In this document: in pieces, positions 7,632 through 15,416 of the stretch
How the letters are laid out: each line of letters opens with the position of its first letter
Numbering within the stretch: position 1 is the first letter of the stretch
From: Burkholderiales bacterium C2
GTDB lineage: Bacteria > Pseudomonadota > Gammaproteobacteria > Burkholderiales > Burkholderiaceae_C
Length of the DNA: 64,000 nucleotides
Assembly: GCA_005503085.1 (NCBI GenBank)
Contig: SCOI01000002.1
Location: 1 to 64,000, forward strand
Reading direction: 5' to 3'
The notes under the pieces: model-generated
Told to the model about the DNA's origin: nothing
Databases searched by the model: none
The model's input: the letters and a program-made list of their open reading frames with translations, nothing else
Translations under genes and position numbers: made by a program

Positions 7632-9329
7632 ATGTACGCCTACACCGACTTCGACCGCCAGTTCGTCCGCGCCCGCGCCGCGCAGTTCCGCGACCAGCTG
7701 GAGCGCAACCTCGCCGGCAGCCTGTCCGACGACGAGTTCCGCCCGCTGCGCCTGCAGAACGGCTGGTATGTGCAGCGCCATGCGCCGATGCTGCGCGTGG
7801 CCGTGCCTTACGGCGTGCTGTCCGCCAAGCAGCTGCGCCAGCTGGCCCATATCGCGCGCACGCATGACCGAGGCTATGGCCATTTCACGACGCGCCAGAA
7901 CCTGCAGTACAACTGGATCCCCCTGGTCCAGTCCGCCGATGTGATGGACCTGCTGGCCGATGTGGACATGCACGGCATCCAGACCAGCGGCAACTGCATC
8001 CGCAATATCACCAGCGACGGCATGGCCGGCGTCGCGGCCGACGAGATCGTCGACCCGCGCCCCTATGCCGAGGTGCTGCGCCAGTGGAGCACCCTGCATC
8101 CCGAGTTCGCCTTCCTGCCGCGCAAGTTCAAGATCGCGATCTCGGGCGCTCTGGAAGACCGCGCCGCGATCGCCTGGCACGACATCGGCCTGCAGCTGAA
8201 GAAGAACGAGGCCGGCGAGGTCGGCTTCCAGGTGCTGGTCGGCGGCGGCATGGGCCGCACGCCCATCATCGGCCAGGTCATCAACGAGTTCCTGCCCTGG
8301 CAGCAGATCCTGGTCTATATCGAGGCCATCGTGCGGGTCTACAACCGCTACGGGCGCCGCGACAATATGTACAAGGCCCGCATCAAGATCCTGGTCAAGG
8401 CAGAGGGTCAGGCCTTCTTCGATGCGGTCAACAAGGAGTTCCAGGAGATCCTGGCGCTGGACGAGGGCGGCCGCGAGCACATCATTCCGCAGTCCGAGCT
8501 GGACCGTGTCGCGGCCAGTTTCGTCGTGCCGGCCGGTGTCGCCGCCGCGCCCGCCATCGACATCTTCCAGGGTGTGCCGGCCAAGAGCGCCTACCAGCGC
8601 TGGCTGGAACGCAATGTCCATGCGCACAAGCTCAGTGGCTATCGCGGCGTGACCCTGTCGCTGAAGCGCCTGGGCATCCCGCCGGGTGACGCGACCGATG
8701 CGCAGATGGAGGCCGCGGCCGATCTGGCCGACCGGTTCAGCCACGGCGAGCTGCGCGTGACCCATGACCAGAACCTGCTGCTGCCCTGGGTGCTCGAAAG
8801 CGACCTGCCGGCGCTGTTCGAGGCCGCCAAGGCCAATGGCTTCGCGACGCCCAATATCGGCCTGCTGACCGACATGATCGCCTGCCCCGGCGGCGATTTC
8901 TGCGCGCTGGCCAATGCCCGCTCCATCCCGGTGGCCGAGGCCATCACCGAGCGCTTCCAGGATCTGGACGAGCTCTACGACATCGGCGACATCGACCTGC
9001 ACATCAGCGGTTGCATCAACAGCTGCGGCCACCACCACAGCGGCCATATCGGCATCCTCGGCGTCGACAAGGACGGCAGCGAGTGGTATCAGATCACCCT
9101 GGCCGGCTCCGACGGTTCGACCATCTCCGGTGGCGCCCAGGTGGGCAAGGTGATCGGCCCCTCCTTCGCGGCCGACGAGGTGCCCGATGTGATCGAGTCC
9201 GTCGTGCAGACCTATCGCGCGCAGCGCCAGGCCGGCGAGCGCTTCATCGACACGGTGCGCCGTGTCGGCATCGAGCCCTTCAAGGCCCCTGCCAACGCCC
9301 AGCGCACGCTGACCGCCGCCGCTCACTGA
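7632..9329 (+). CDS. cysI: Sulfite reductase hemoprotein (siroheme, [4Fe-4S])
   Basis: 565 residues of the nitrite/sulfite reductase family: two ferredoxin-like half domains interleaved with the siroheme/[4Fe-4S] domains. The cluster and siroheme cysteines are visible: C418 and C424 in 'CPGGDFC', and C461 and C465 in 'SGCINSCGHH'. 'HFTTRQNLQYNWI' (about 78-90) is the typical N-terminal siroheme-contact region. It reduces sulfite to sulfide in the cytoplasm with six electrons. No cysJ flavoprotein is adjacent; a ferredoxin and its reductase lie 4 kb downstream in the same direction. DUF934, cysH, cysD, cysN and the siroheme methyltransferase follow. Nitrite reductase is the alternative, disfavoured by context. 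Confidence 0.92.
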   Translation: MYAYTDFDRQFVRARAAQFRDQLERNLAGSLSDDEFRPLRLQNGWYVQRHAPMLRVAVPYGVLSAKQLRQLAHIARTHDRGYGHFTTRQNLQYNWIPLVQSADVMDLLADVDMHGIQTSGNCIRNITSDGMAGVAADEIVDPRPYAEVLRQWSTLHPEFAFLPRKFKIAISGALEDRAAIAWHDIGLQLKKNEAGEVGFQVLVGGGMGRTPIIGQVINEFLPWQQILVYIEAIVRVYNRYGRRDNMYKARIKILVKAEGQAFFDAVNKEFQEILALDEGGREHIIPQSELDRVAASFVVPAGVAAAPAIDIFQGVPAKSAYQRWLERNVHAHKLSGYRGVTLSLKRLGIPPGDATDAQMEAAADLADRFSHGELRVTHDQNLLLPWVLESDLPALFEAAKANGFATPNIGLLTDMIACPGGDFCALANARSIPVAEAITERFQDLDELYDIGDIDLHISGCINSCGHHHSGHIGILGVDKDGSEWYQITLAGSDGSTISGGAQVGKVIGPSFAADEVPDVIESVVQTYRAQRQAGERFIDTVRRVGIEPFKAPANAQRTLTAAAH

Positions 9330-9334
9330 GAACG

Positions 9335-9838
9335 ATGACCATGAAGTTTGTTGACCACCACCCCCAGGAGCCCTGGCACCGCGTTGTCGGCGAGGACGGC
9401 CCCAAGCCCGATCCCGATCCGGCGCCCCATCTGCTGCTGACGCTGGAGCAATGGCATGCCGTGCGCGATCACTGGCCGGCCGGCCTGCCGACCGCCGTCG
9501 AAGTGCCCAATGACCATGCGATCGAGGACCTGGCCGGCGATCTGCCGCGCCTGGCGATGATCGTCTTGAAGTTCCCGAAGTGGGTGGACGGCCGTGCCTA
9601 CAGCCAGGCCCATCTGCTGCGCTCGCGCTACCGCTACGCCGGCGAAGTGCGCGCCTGCGGCGAGGTGCTGGTCGATATGCTGCCGCTGCTGGCACGCACC
9701 GGTTTCGACGCCGTGCAGCTGCGCGCCGGTGAGAGCGTCGAGGCGGCCAAGCGCGCGCTGAGCTTCTTCCCGGCCCACTACCAAGGCGCCTTGCAAGAAG
9801 GCCAGGCCGTCACCAAGCCGGCCTTCGCCAGGACCTGA
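9335..9838 (+). CDS. DUF934 protein, sulfite-reductase associated
   Basis: 167 residues, starting five bases after the cysI stop (ATG at 9335; a second ATG two codons on is equally possible). DUF934 proteins are nearly always next to cysI in proteobacteria and are sometimes labelled as an uncharacterised sulfite reduction protein; their biochemical role is not established. Visible family features are 'FPKWVDGRAYSQAHLLRSR' (about 82-100) and 'RACGEVLVDMLP'. No cofactor motif or membrane segment is seen. It ends 2 bp before cysH. Confidence 0.85.
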   Translation: MTMKFVDHHPQEPWHRVVGEDGPKPDPDPAPHLLLTLEQWHAVRDHWPAGLPTAVEVPNDHAIEDLAGDLPRLAMIVLKFPKWVDGRAYSQAHLLRSRYRYAGEVRACGEVLVDMLPLLARTGFDAVQLRAGESVEAAKRALSFFPAHYQGALQEGQAVTKPAFART

Positions 9839-9840
9839 TC

Positions 9841-10626
9841 ATGAGCGGCGAAGTCTCTTCCCTGTTCCCGGCGGCCAGTGCCTCGGCCATTGCCCTCTAT
9901 GCCCGCGAGACGGCCGGCTTCGAGGAACGCCTGGCCAGGACGGTCGCATTGCTGAAGCAGGCCCATGCCGACTACGGCGACGGCCTGATCCAGTCGACCA
10001 GCCTGGGCGCCGAGGACATGGTGATCACCGACCTGATCGCCCGCCATGCGCTGCCGATCTGCATCGCAACCTTGAACACCGGCCAGCTGCACGACGAGAC
10101 CCTGGCGCTGATCCCGGCCATCGAGCATCGCTATGCACTGAAGGTCGAGGTCTTCAGCCCGGTGCAGGAGGCGGTGATCCACTTCGTCAAGAGCAATGGC
10201 GAGCGCGCGATGTACGAGAGCCTGGCGCTGCGCAAGGCCTGCTGCGGCATCCGCAAGCTGGAGCCGCTGGGCCGCATGCTGGCGGGCCGTAGCGCCTGGA
10301 TCACCGGCCTGCGCCGCGAGCAGAGCAGCAACCGCGCCGAGGTGCCTTTCTCCGAGCCGGATGGTCAGGGCCGCACCAAGCTCAATGTGCTGGCCGAGTG
10401 GAGCTGGGCCGACGTGTGGCACTACATCGCCAGCCACGATGTGCCCTTCAACGCGCTGCACGACCAGTTCATGCCCAGCATCGGCTGTGCGCCCTGCACC
10501 CGAGCGATCTCGGTCGGAGAGGACTTCCGCTCGGGGCGCTGGTGGTGGGAGGATGAGAACGCCAAAGAGTGCGGCTTGCACAAAGCCCATAGCAATGAAG
10601 AACTGAAGTCAGGAGCCCAGGCATGA
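9841..10626 (+). CDS. cysH: Adenylylsulfate (APS) reductase, [4Fe-4S] type CysH
   Basis: 261 residues of the PAPS/APS reductase family with 'STSLGAEDM' in place of the SGGKDS P-loop. The paired cysteines C134-C135 ('ACCGIRK') and C216/C219 ('CAPC') are the [4Fe-4S] ligands that mark enzymes using APS directly. The catalytic cysteine is C244 in 'ECGLH'. It reduces APS to sulfite and AMP with thioredoxin or glutaredoxin. The cluster type agrees with the absence of an APS kinase (cysC) here. Its stop overlaps the cysD start by four bases. Confidence 0.92.
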   Translation: MSGEVSSLFPAASASAIALYARETAGFEERLARTVALLKQAHADYGDGLIQSTSLGAEDMVITDLIARHALPICIATLNTGQLHDETLALIPAIEHRYALKVEVFSPVQEAVIHFVKSNGERAMYESLALRKACCGIRKLEPLGRMLAGRSAWITGLRREQSSNRAEVPFSEPDGQGRTKLNVLAEWSWADVWHYIASHDVPFNALHDQFMPSIGCAPCTRAISVGEDFRSGRWWWEDENAKECGLHKAHSNEELKSGAQA

Positions 10627-11582
10627 ATGCCCCGATCACTCTGCAACAGCTGGCCGCCACGGTGGACCAGCGCCACCTCGACCATCTGGAAGAAGAAGCC
10701 ATCTTCATCCTGCGCGAGGTGGCAGCCGCCTTCGAGCGCCCCGGCCTGCTGTTCTCGGGCGGCAAGGACTCCTGCGTCGTGCTGCGCCTGGCCGAGAAGG
10801 CCTTCAAGCAACGCGTGGCTGGCAACGAGTTCAAGGGCAAGCTGCCCTTCCCGCTGGTCCATGTGGACACCGGCCACAACTTCCCCGAGGTGATTGAGTT
10901 CCGCGACCGCCGCGCTGCCGAGATGGGCGAGCGCCTGATCGTCGCGCACATGGACGAGTCGATCAAAAAGGGCACGGTGCGCCTGGCCCATCCGCTGGAG
11001 TCGCGCAACGGCCACCAGACCGTGACCCTGCTGGAAGCGATCGAGGAGCACCGCTTCGATGTGCTGATCGGCGGCGCCCGCCGCGACGAGGAGAAGGCCC
11101 GCGCCAAGGAGCGCATCTTCAGCCACCGCGACAGCTTCGGCCAATGGCAGCCCAAGGAACAGCGCCCCGAGCTGTGGAGCCTGTTCAACACCCGCATCCG
11201 CCCCGGCGAGCATTTCCGCGCCTTCCCGATCAGCAACTGGACCGAGCTGGATGTGTGGCTCTACCTGGCGCGCGAGAACATCCCGCTGCCCAGCCTCTAC
11301 TACGCGCACCCGCGCCAGGTGATACGCCGCAAGGGCCTCTTGGTACCGCTGACAGAGGTGACGCCGCCCGAGGCCGGCGAACAGGTCGAGACCGCCACCG
11401 TGCGTTTCCGCACCGTCGGCGACATGACCTGCACCTGCCCGGTCGAGAGTGATGCCGCCAGCGCCACCGACATCGTGGCCGAGACCCTGACCGTCACGGT
11501 CAGCGAGCGCGGCGCGACCCGCATGGACGACCGCACGTCCGAGGCCTCGATGGAGCGCCGCAAGAAAGAGGGCTATTTCTGA
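10623..11582 (+). CDS. cysD: Sulfate adenylyltransferase small subunit
   Basis: 319 residues, full length for CysD. The PP-loop 'SGGKDS' starts at residue 45; 'HVDTGHNFPEVIEFRD' and 'GGARRDEEKARAKERIFSHRD' are family blocks, and the protein ends with the 'RKKEGYF' tail that contacts CysN. With CysN it forms APS from ATP and sulfate, driven by GTP hydrolysis. It overlaps cysH by ATGA and cysN by one base, so translation is likely coupled. Confidence 0.95.
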   Translation: MNAPITLQQLAATVDQRHLDHLEEEAIFILREVAAAFERPGLLFSGGKDSCVVLRLAEKAFKQRVAGNEFKGKLPFPLVHVDTGHNFPEVIEFRDRRAAEMGERLIVAHMDESIKKGTVRLAHPLESRNGHQTVTLLEAIEEHRFDVLIGGARRDEEKARAKERIFSHRDSFGQWQPKEQRPELWSLFNTRIRPGEHFRAFPISNWTELDVWLYLARENIPLPSLYYAHPRQVIRRKGLLVPLTEVTPPEAGEQVETATVRFRTVGDMTCTCPVESDAASATDIVAETLTVTVSERGATRMDDRTSEASMERRKKEGYF

Positions 11583-12880
11583 TGTCTGCTGTCCTGAACA
11601 CCCTGATCCACGAGCAAGACGTGGACACCCACCACCGCGCGCTGCGCTTCCTGACCGCCGGCAGCGTCGATGACGGCAAGAGCACCCTGATCGGCCGCCT
11701 GCTGTTCGACAGCCGCGCCATTCTGGCCGACCAGCTCGACACCTTGGAAAAACGCGCCGCCGGCCAACCGATCGATTTGAGCTTGTTGACCGACGGCCTG
11801 GAAGCCGAGCGCGAGCAAGGCATCACGATCGATGTGGCCTACCGCTATTTCGCGACCAAGACGCGCAAGTTCATCATTGCCGACGCGCCCGGTCATGAGC
11901 AGTACACCCGCAATATGGTCACGGCCGCGGCCGGCTCGGACGCCGCCGTCGTGCTGGTCGACATCACCAAGCTCGATGTGAGCCAGGACCAGGTGCAGCT
12001 GCTGCCCCAGACCCGCCGCCACAGCCTGCTGGCCCATCTCTTGCGCGTGCCGAGCATCGTGTTCGCGATCAACAAGATCGACGCGGCCGAAGATCCGGGT
12101 GCCGCCTTCGCCGCCGTCAGCAAGGCCTTGCGGGCTTTTGCCGCCCAGGCCGGCATCGAAGTCACCGCCATCGTGCCGGTCTCGGCGCTGCGCGGAGACA
12201 ACGTGACCCAGCCGCTGGACGCCGCCTGGTATGACGGCCCCTCGCTCTTGCAGGTGCTCGAAGGCCTGCCGGCCGCGCAGGAGAAGGTCGAGGGTCAGCT
12301 CTTGATCCCGGTGCAATACGTCGCCCGCGAGGGTGAAGGCACCGGCAACCAGCCGCGCACGCTGTGGGGCCGCATCGCCCACGGCCAGGTCAAAGCTGGC
12401 GACACCGTGCAGATCCTGCCCAGCGGCGAAACGGCGGTCGTCGCCGAGGTGCGCCGCGCCGGCGAGACCGTCGCCCACAGCGTGGCCGGCGAGTCGGCCG
12501 GCGTTGTGCTGGACCGCCAGCTGGACGTCAGCCGCGGCGACTGGATCGTCACGCCGGGCTCGGCCAAGCCCGTGCAGAGCTTCGAGGCGACCCTGGCCTG
12601 GCTGGACACCGAGCCGGCGCAGATCGGCCGCAAGTACTGGGTGCGCCACGGCAACCGCTGGGTCCAGGCCCGCATCAGCTCGATCGAGCACAAGCTCGAC
12701 GTCAACAGCCTGGCCGAGACCGAGGCCCACGAGCTGGCGGTCAACGAGATCGGCCATGTGCGCATCGAGGTGCAGCAGGCCCTGCCGGTCGAGCCCTATG
12801 CCAGCAACCGCGTCGGCGGCGCGCTGATCGTGGTCGACCCGACGAGCAACCGCACCAGCGGCGCGCTGCTGGTGCGCTGA
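11582..12880 (+). CDS. cysN: Sulfate adenylyltransferase GTPase subunit
   Basis: 432 residues, an EF-Tu-like GTPase. G1 is 'GSVDDGKST' at residues 27-35, G3 'DAPGHEQY' is near residue 105 and G4 'NKID' near 163, followed by two beta-barrel domains. It is the GTP-driven regulatory subunit of ATP sulfurylase. There is no C-terminal CysC (APS kinase) fusion: the protein ends about where stand-alone CysN ends. This again fits direct APS reduction. The start is one base inside the end of cysD. Confidence 0.95.
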   Translation: MSAVLNTLIHEQDVDTHHRALRFLTAGSVDDGKSTLIGRLLFDSRAILADQLDTLEKRAAGQPIDLSLLTDGLEAEREQGITIDVAYRYFATKTRKFIIADAPGHEQYTRNMVTAAAGSDAAVVLVDITKLDVSQDQVQLLPQTRRHSLLAHLLRVPSIVFAINKIDAAEDPGAAFAAVSKALRAFAAQAGIEVTAIVPVSALRGDNVTQPLDAAWYDGPSLLQVLEGLPAAQEKVEGQLLIPVQYVAREGEGTGNQPRTLWGRIAHGQVKAGDTVQILPSGETAVVAEVRRAGETVAHSVAGESAGVVLDRQLDVSRGDWIVTPGSAKPVQSFEATLAWLDTEPAQIGRKYWVRHGNRWVQARISSIEHKLDVNSLAETEAHELAVNEIGHVRIEVQQALPVEPYASNRVGGALIVVDPTSNRTSGALLVR

Positions 12881-12882
12881 TC

Positions 12883-13647
12883 ATGAGCCAGGGCCGCGTC
12901 ATCTTCGTTAGCGCCGGACCAGGGGCTGCCGACCTCATCACCTTGCGCGGCGCGCGCGCGCTGGCACAGGCCGATGTCGTACTGTTCGACGCACTGACCG
13001 ACCCGGCGCTGCGCGAACTGGCACCGCAGGCCCGGTGGCTGGACGTGGGCAAGCGCGGCTTCACCAACAGCACGGCGCAGACGGCGATCAACGCGCTGCT
13101 GGTCAAGCAGGCGCGCAGCCACGCGGTGGTCGTGCGTTTGAAGGGCGGCGACGCCAGCATCTTCGGTCGGCTGGAGGAAGAGCTGCAGGCCCTGGCCGAG
13201 GCGGGCATTGCGAGCGAAGTCGTGCCCGGCGTCACCGCAGCGCTCGCCGCCGCCGCCCATACCCAGCGCCCGCTGACCCGGCGCGGCCAGGGCCGCAGCG
13301 TCAGCCTGACGACCGCGATGACGCAGGAGGGCGATCTGCGCGCGCTCCGGTCGGCCGACACCGAGGTCTTCTTTATGGCCGGGCGCCAGCTCGCCGCGCT
13401 GTCGCGCAAACTGGTCGAGGCCGGCTGGCCGGCCGACACGCCGACCATCGTGGTCTCGCGCGCCGGCTGCGTCGACGCGCTGGCCAGCGAGCACCCGGTG
13501 TCAGGTCTTGCGGCCGCCGCCTTGCTGCACAAGGGCCGGCCGACCGTCGTCACCGTGGGCGCCGGCGCCCGGGTGGTGGTGAAAACCTTGCCCAAAGCCC
13601 CTGAGCTTGAGCGGCCACAAAGCCGGGCCAAGACCCTCAGTGATTAA
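12883..13647 (+). CDS. cobA: Uroporphyrinogen-III C-methyltransferase (siroheme synthesis)
   Basis: 254 residues of the SUMT family: 'VSAGPGAADLITLRG' at the N-terminus (SAM-binding GPG loop), 'VVRLKGGDASIFGR' (about 85-98) and 'VVPGVTAALAAAA' (about 112-124). It methylates uroporphyrinogen III at C2 and C7 to precorrin-2, the first step toward siroheme, the cofactor of the cysI product. It lacks the CysG N-terminal dehydrogenase/ferrochelatase part, so those steps must be encoded elsewhere. It begins 2 bp after cysN and is the last gene of the tight run. The GTGTCAGGTCTTGC word at 13498 lies inside it. Confidence 0.9.
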   Translation: MSQGRVIFVSAGPGAADLITLRGARALAQADVVLFDALTDPALRELAPQARWLDVGKRGFTNSTAQTAINALLVKQARSHAVVVRLKGGDASIFGRLEEELQALAEAGIASEVVPGVTAALAAAAHTQRPLTRRGQGRSVSLTTAMTQEGDLRALRSADTEVFFMAGRQLAALSRKLVEAGWPADTPTIVVSRAGCVDALASEHPVSGLAAAALLHKGRPTVVTVGAGARVVVKTLPKAPELERPQSRAKTLSD

Positions 13648-13719
13648 AATCCGCCTCTTGCCACCGCCGGGCCGTCCAGGCCCGACCGGCACCAGGCCCT
13701 CAAAAACCCGAGTTTTCCC

Positions 13720-14043
13720 ATGACACACGTCGTTACCGAAGCCTGCATCCGCTGCAAATACACCGATTGCGTGGATGTCTGCCCCGTCGATTGCTTCCGC
13801 GAAGGCCCGAACTTCCTGACCATCGACCCCGATGAGTGCATCGACTGCGCCGTGTGCATCCCGGAGTGCCCGGTCAATGCCATCCTGCCGGAGGAAGATG
13901 TGCCGGGCAATCAGCAGCACATGATCAAGATCAACGCCGATCTGGCCAAGAACTGGCCCAGCATCACCAAGCGCAAGCCGGCCCTGCCCGATGCCGATGA
14001 CTGGAAAGATCGCACGGACAAGCTGTCCGAGCTGATTCGCTGA
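13720..14043 (+). CDS. fdxA: 7Fe-8S ferredoxin
   Basis: 107 residues, the FdxA type. The first cluster region has C9, C12, C17 and C21 ('[13 protein letters not shown]') and the second '[12 protein letters not shown]', with the long C-terminal extension ('WPSITKRK') typical of seven-iron ferredoxins. It is a low-potential cytoplasmic electron carrier. It follows the siroheme methyltransferase after 72 bp and precedes a ferredoxin-NADP reductase by 5 bp, so the pair may supply sulfite reductase. A TAAAAT element at 13645-13650 could be a -10 box for a separate promoter. Confidence 0.93.
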   Translation: MTHVVTEACIRCKYTDCVDVCPVDCFREGPNFLTIDPDECIDCAVCIPECPVNAILPEEDVPGNQQHMIKINADLAKNWPSITKRKPALPDADDWKDRTDKLSELIR

Positions 14044-14048
14044 ACCCG

Positions 14049-15143
14049 TTGAGCCCGCACGCCGCCGTGACGACAGCGCTGCCCGTGATCGAGACCGATG
14101 CCGTCATCGTCGGTGCCGGCCCGGTGGGCCTGTTCCAGGTCTTCGAGCTGGGTCTGCTGGAGATCAAGGCTCACATCATTGACTCGCTGGCCTATCCCGG
14201 CGGCCAGTGCATCGAGCTCTATCCCGACAAGCCCATCTATGACATCCCGGCCGTGCCGGTGTGCACCGGCAAGGAGCTGACCGACAGCCTGCTCAAGCAG
14301 ATCGAGCCCTTCGGTGCGAGCTTCCATCTGGGCCAGGAGGTCACGGTGGTGCAGAAGCAGGAAGACGGTCGCTTCTTCGTCGCGACCGCCAAGGGCACGC
14401 AGTTCCTGAGCAAGACCCTCTTCATCGCCGGCGGCGTCGGCAGCTTCCAGCCGCGCACCTTGAAGGTCGAGGGCGCCGAGGCCTTCGAGGGCTCACAGCT
14501 GCATTACCGCGTGCGCGGCCCGGAGCAGTTTGCAGGCAAGAACCTGCTGGTGGTCGGCGGCGGTGATTCGGCGCTGGACTGGGCGCTGAACTTCTGCGCC
14601 GGCAATGCCGACGGCAACCCGCACAAGGCCGAGAGCGTGATCCTCTTGCACCGGCGCGACGGCTTCAAGGCCGCGCCGGCCAGCGTCGCCAAGATGCGCG
14701 CGCTGTGCGAGGCGCAGGAGATGCAGTTCCTGGTCGGCCAGGTGAGCGGCCTGGTCGAGGAAGGCGGCGCGCTGACCGGCGCCCGGGTCACCGGCGCCGA
14801 TGGCGTCACCCGCATCGTGCCCTGCGACCAGGTGCTGGCCTTCTTCGGCCTGAGCCCCAAGCTCGGCCCGATCGCCGAATGGGGCCTGGCGCTGGAGCGC
14901 AAGCAGATCGTCGTCGACACCGAGAAGTTTGAGACCAGTGTGCCGGGCATCTTCGCGGTCGGCGATGTCAATACCTACCCGGGCAAGAAGAAGCTGATCC
15001 TGTCGGGCTTCCACGAGGCCGCGCTGGCCGCCTTCGGCGCCGCGCCCTATGTCTTCCCCGACAAGCGCATCCATCTGCAGTACACGACCACCAGCCCGAA
15101 GCTGCACAAGGTGCTGGGGGTCGAATCCCCCGTGTTCGACTGA
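14049..15143 (+). CDS. Ferredoxin-NADP reductase, thioredoxin-reductase-like (type 2 FNR)
   Basis: 364 residues. The FAD-binding motif '[11 protein letters not shown]' is near residue 19, the NADPH-binding '[15 protein letters not shown]' near residue 170, and '[26 protein letters not shown]' near 300. There is no CxxC redox disulfide in the position used by thioredoxin reductases, which together with the '[19 protein letters not shown]' block marks the TrxB-like ferredoxin/flavodoxin-NADP reductases. The start is a TTG at 14049; a GTG at 14067 is an alternative. It is coupled with the upstream ferredoxin. Its last codons hold the -35 box of the riboswitch promoter. Confidence 0.88.
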   Translation: MSPHAAVTTALPVIETDAVIVGAGPVGLFQVFELGLLEIKAHIIDSLAYPGGQCIELYPDKPIYDIPAVPVCTGKELTDSLLKQIEPFGASFHLGQEVTVVQKQEDGRFFVATAKGTQFLSKTLFIAGGVGSFQPRTLKVEGAEAFEGSQLHYRVRGPEQFAGKNLLVVGGGDSALDWALNFCAGNADGNPHKAESVILLHRRDGFKAAPASVAKMRALCEAQEMQFLVGQVSGLVEEGGALTGARVTGADGVTRIVPCDQVLAFFGLSPKLGPIAEWGLALERKQIVVDTEKFETSVPGIFAVGDVNTYPGKKKLILSGFHEAALAAFGAAPYVFPDKRIHLQYTTTSPKLHKVLGVESPVFD

Positions 15144-15163
15144 GAACGCGGCGCCGCTACAAT
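15135..15163 (+). promoter_or_regulatory. Sigma-70-type promoter for the riboswitch transcript
   Basis: A TTCGAC box at 15135-15140 and TACAAT at 15158-15163 are separated by 17 bp. The -35 overlaps the last codons of the reductase gene. Transcription would begin near 15170, about 25 bp before the aptamer. The spacing and the -10 match are good; the assignment is by eye. Confidence 0.55.
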
Positions 15164-15194
15164 CCGGCCACGCTTCACGGCTTTGCTGTGGAGC

Positions 15195-15325
15195 TCTTCG
15201 CTAGGGGTGTCGGCTCATCTGATGAGCCGACTGAGAAAGTCCCTTTGAACCTGTTGATGCGTGCCGCAAGGCGCGCATCAAAGTCTCCTTCGGGAGACTT
15301 GAGGTAATCCTCGCGCAGGGAAGCA
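15195..15325 (+). ncRNA. Thiamin pyrophosphate (TPP) riboswitch, with two inserted stem-loops
   Basis: The THI-box landmarks are in order: AGGGGTGT (15203), a perfect 10-bp P3 stem GTCGGCTCAT/ATGAGCCGAC, the invariant CTGAGA (15231), CCCTTTGAACCTG (15241-15253), then a short P5 hairpin with the GTAATC loop, and CGCAGGGAAG. These are the pyrimidine- and pyrophosphate-sensing arms of the TPP aptamer. Between the P4 strand CCTG and P5, where a standard aptamer has about two bases, there are two extra hairpins: a 12-bp stem with a GCAA loop (15254-15281) and an 8-bp stem with a TTCG loop (15281-15300, sharing one base). It precedes a TonB-dependent receptor by about 90 bp. Confidence 0.88.
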
Positions 15326-15392
15326 CGCCAAAGCCACCGTCAAGCAATACCCCTTTCTCCCGTTGACGTGCGCGCTTTCGCGACGCCGACCT

Positions 15393-15416
15393 GCCATCGC
15401 TTGCAGTCCCGATGGC
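15393..15416 (+). promoter_or_regulatory. Hairpin covering the receptor start codon
   Basis: GCCATCG (15393-15399) is a perfect 7-bp complement of CGATGGC (15410-15416), and the second arm contains the ATG at 15412. The loop is 10 bases. No good Shine-Dalgarno sequence is seen beside the ATG, so a fold that hides the start codon could be the expression platform of the riboswitch. That role is inference. Confidence 0.5.

Noticed and set aside
7632-9329. Dissimilatory or nitrite reductase assignment for the siroheme protein
   Set aside because: Linkage with cysH, cysD, cysN and DUF934 makes assimilatory sulfite reductase the better call.
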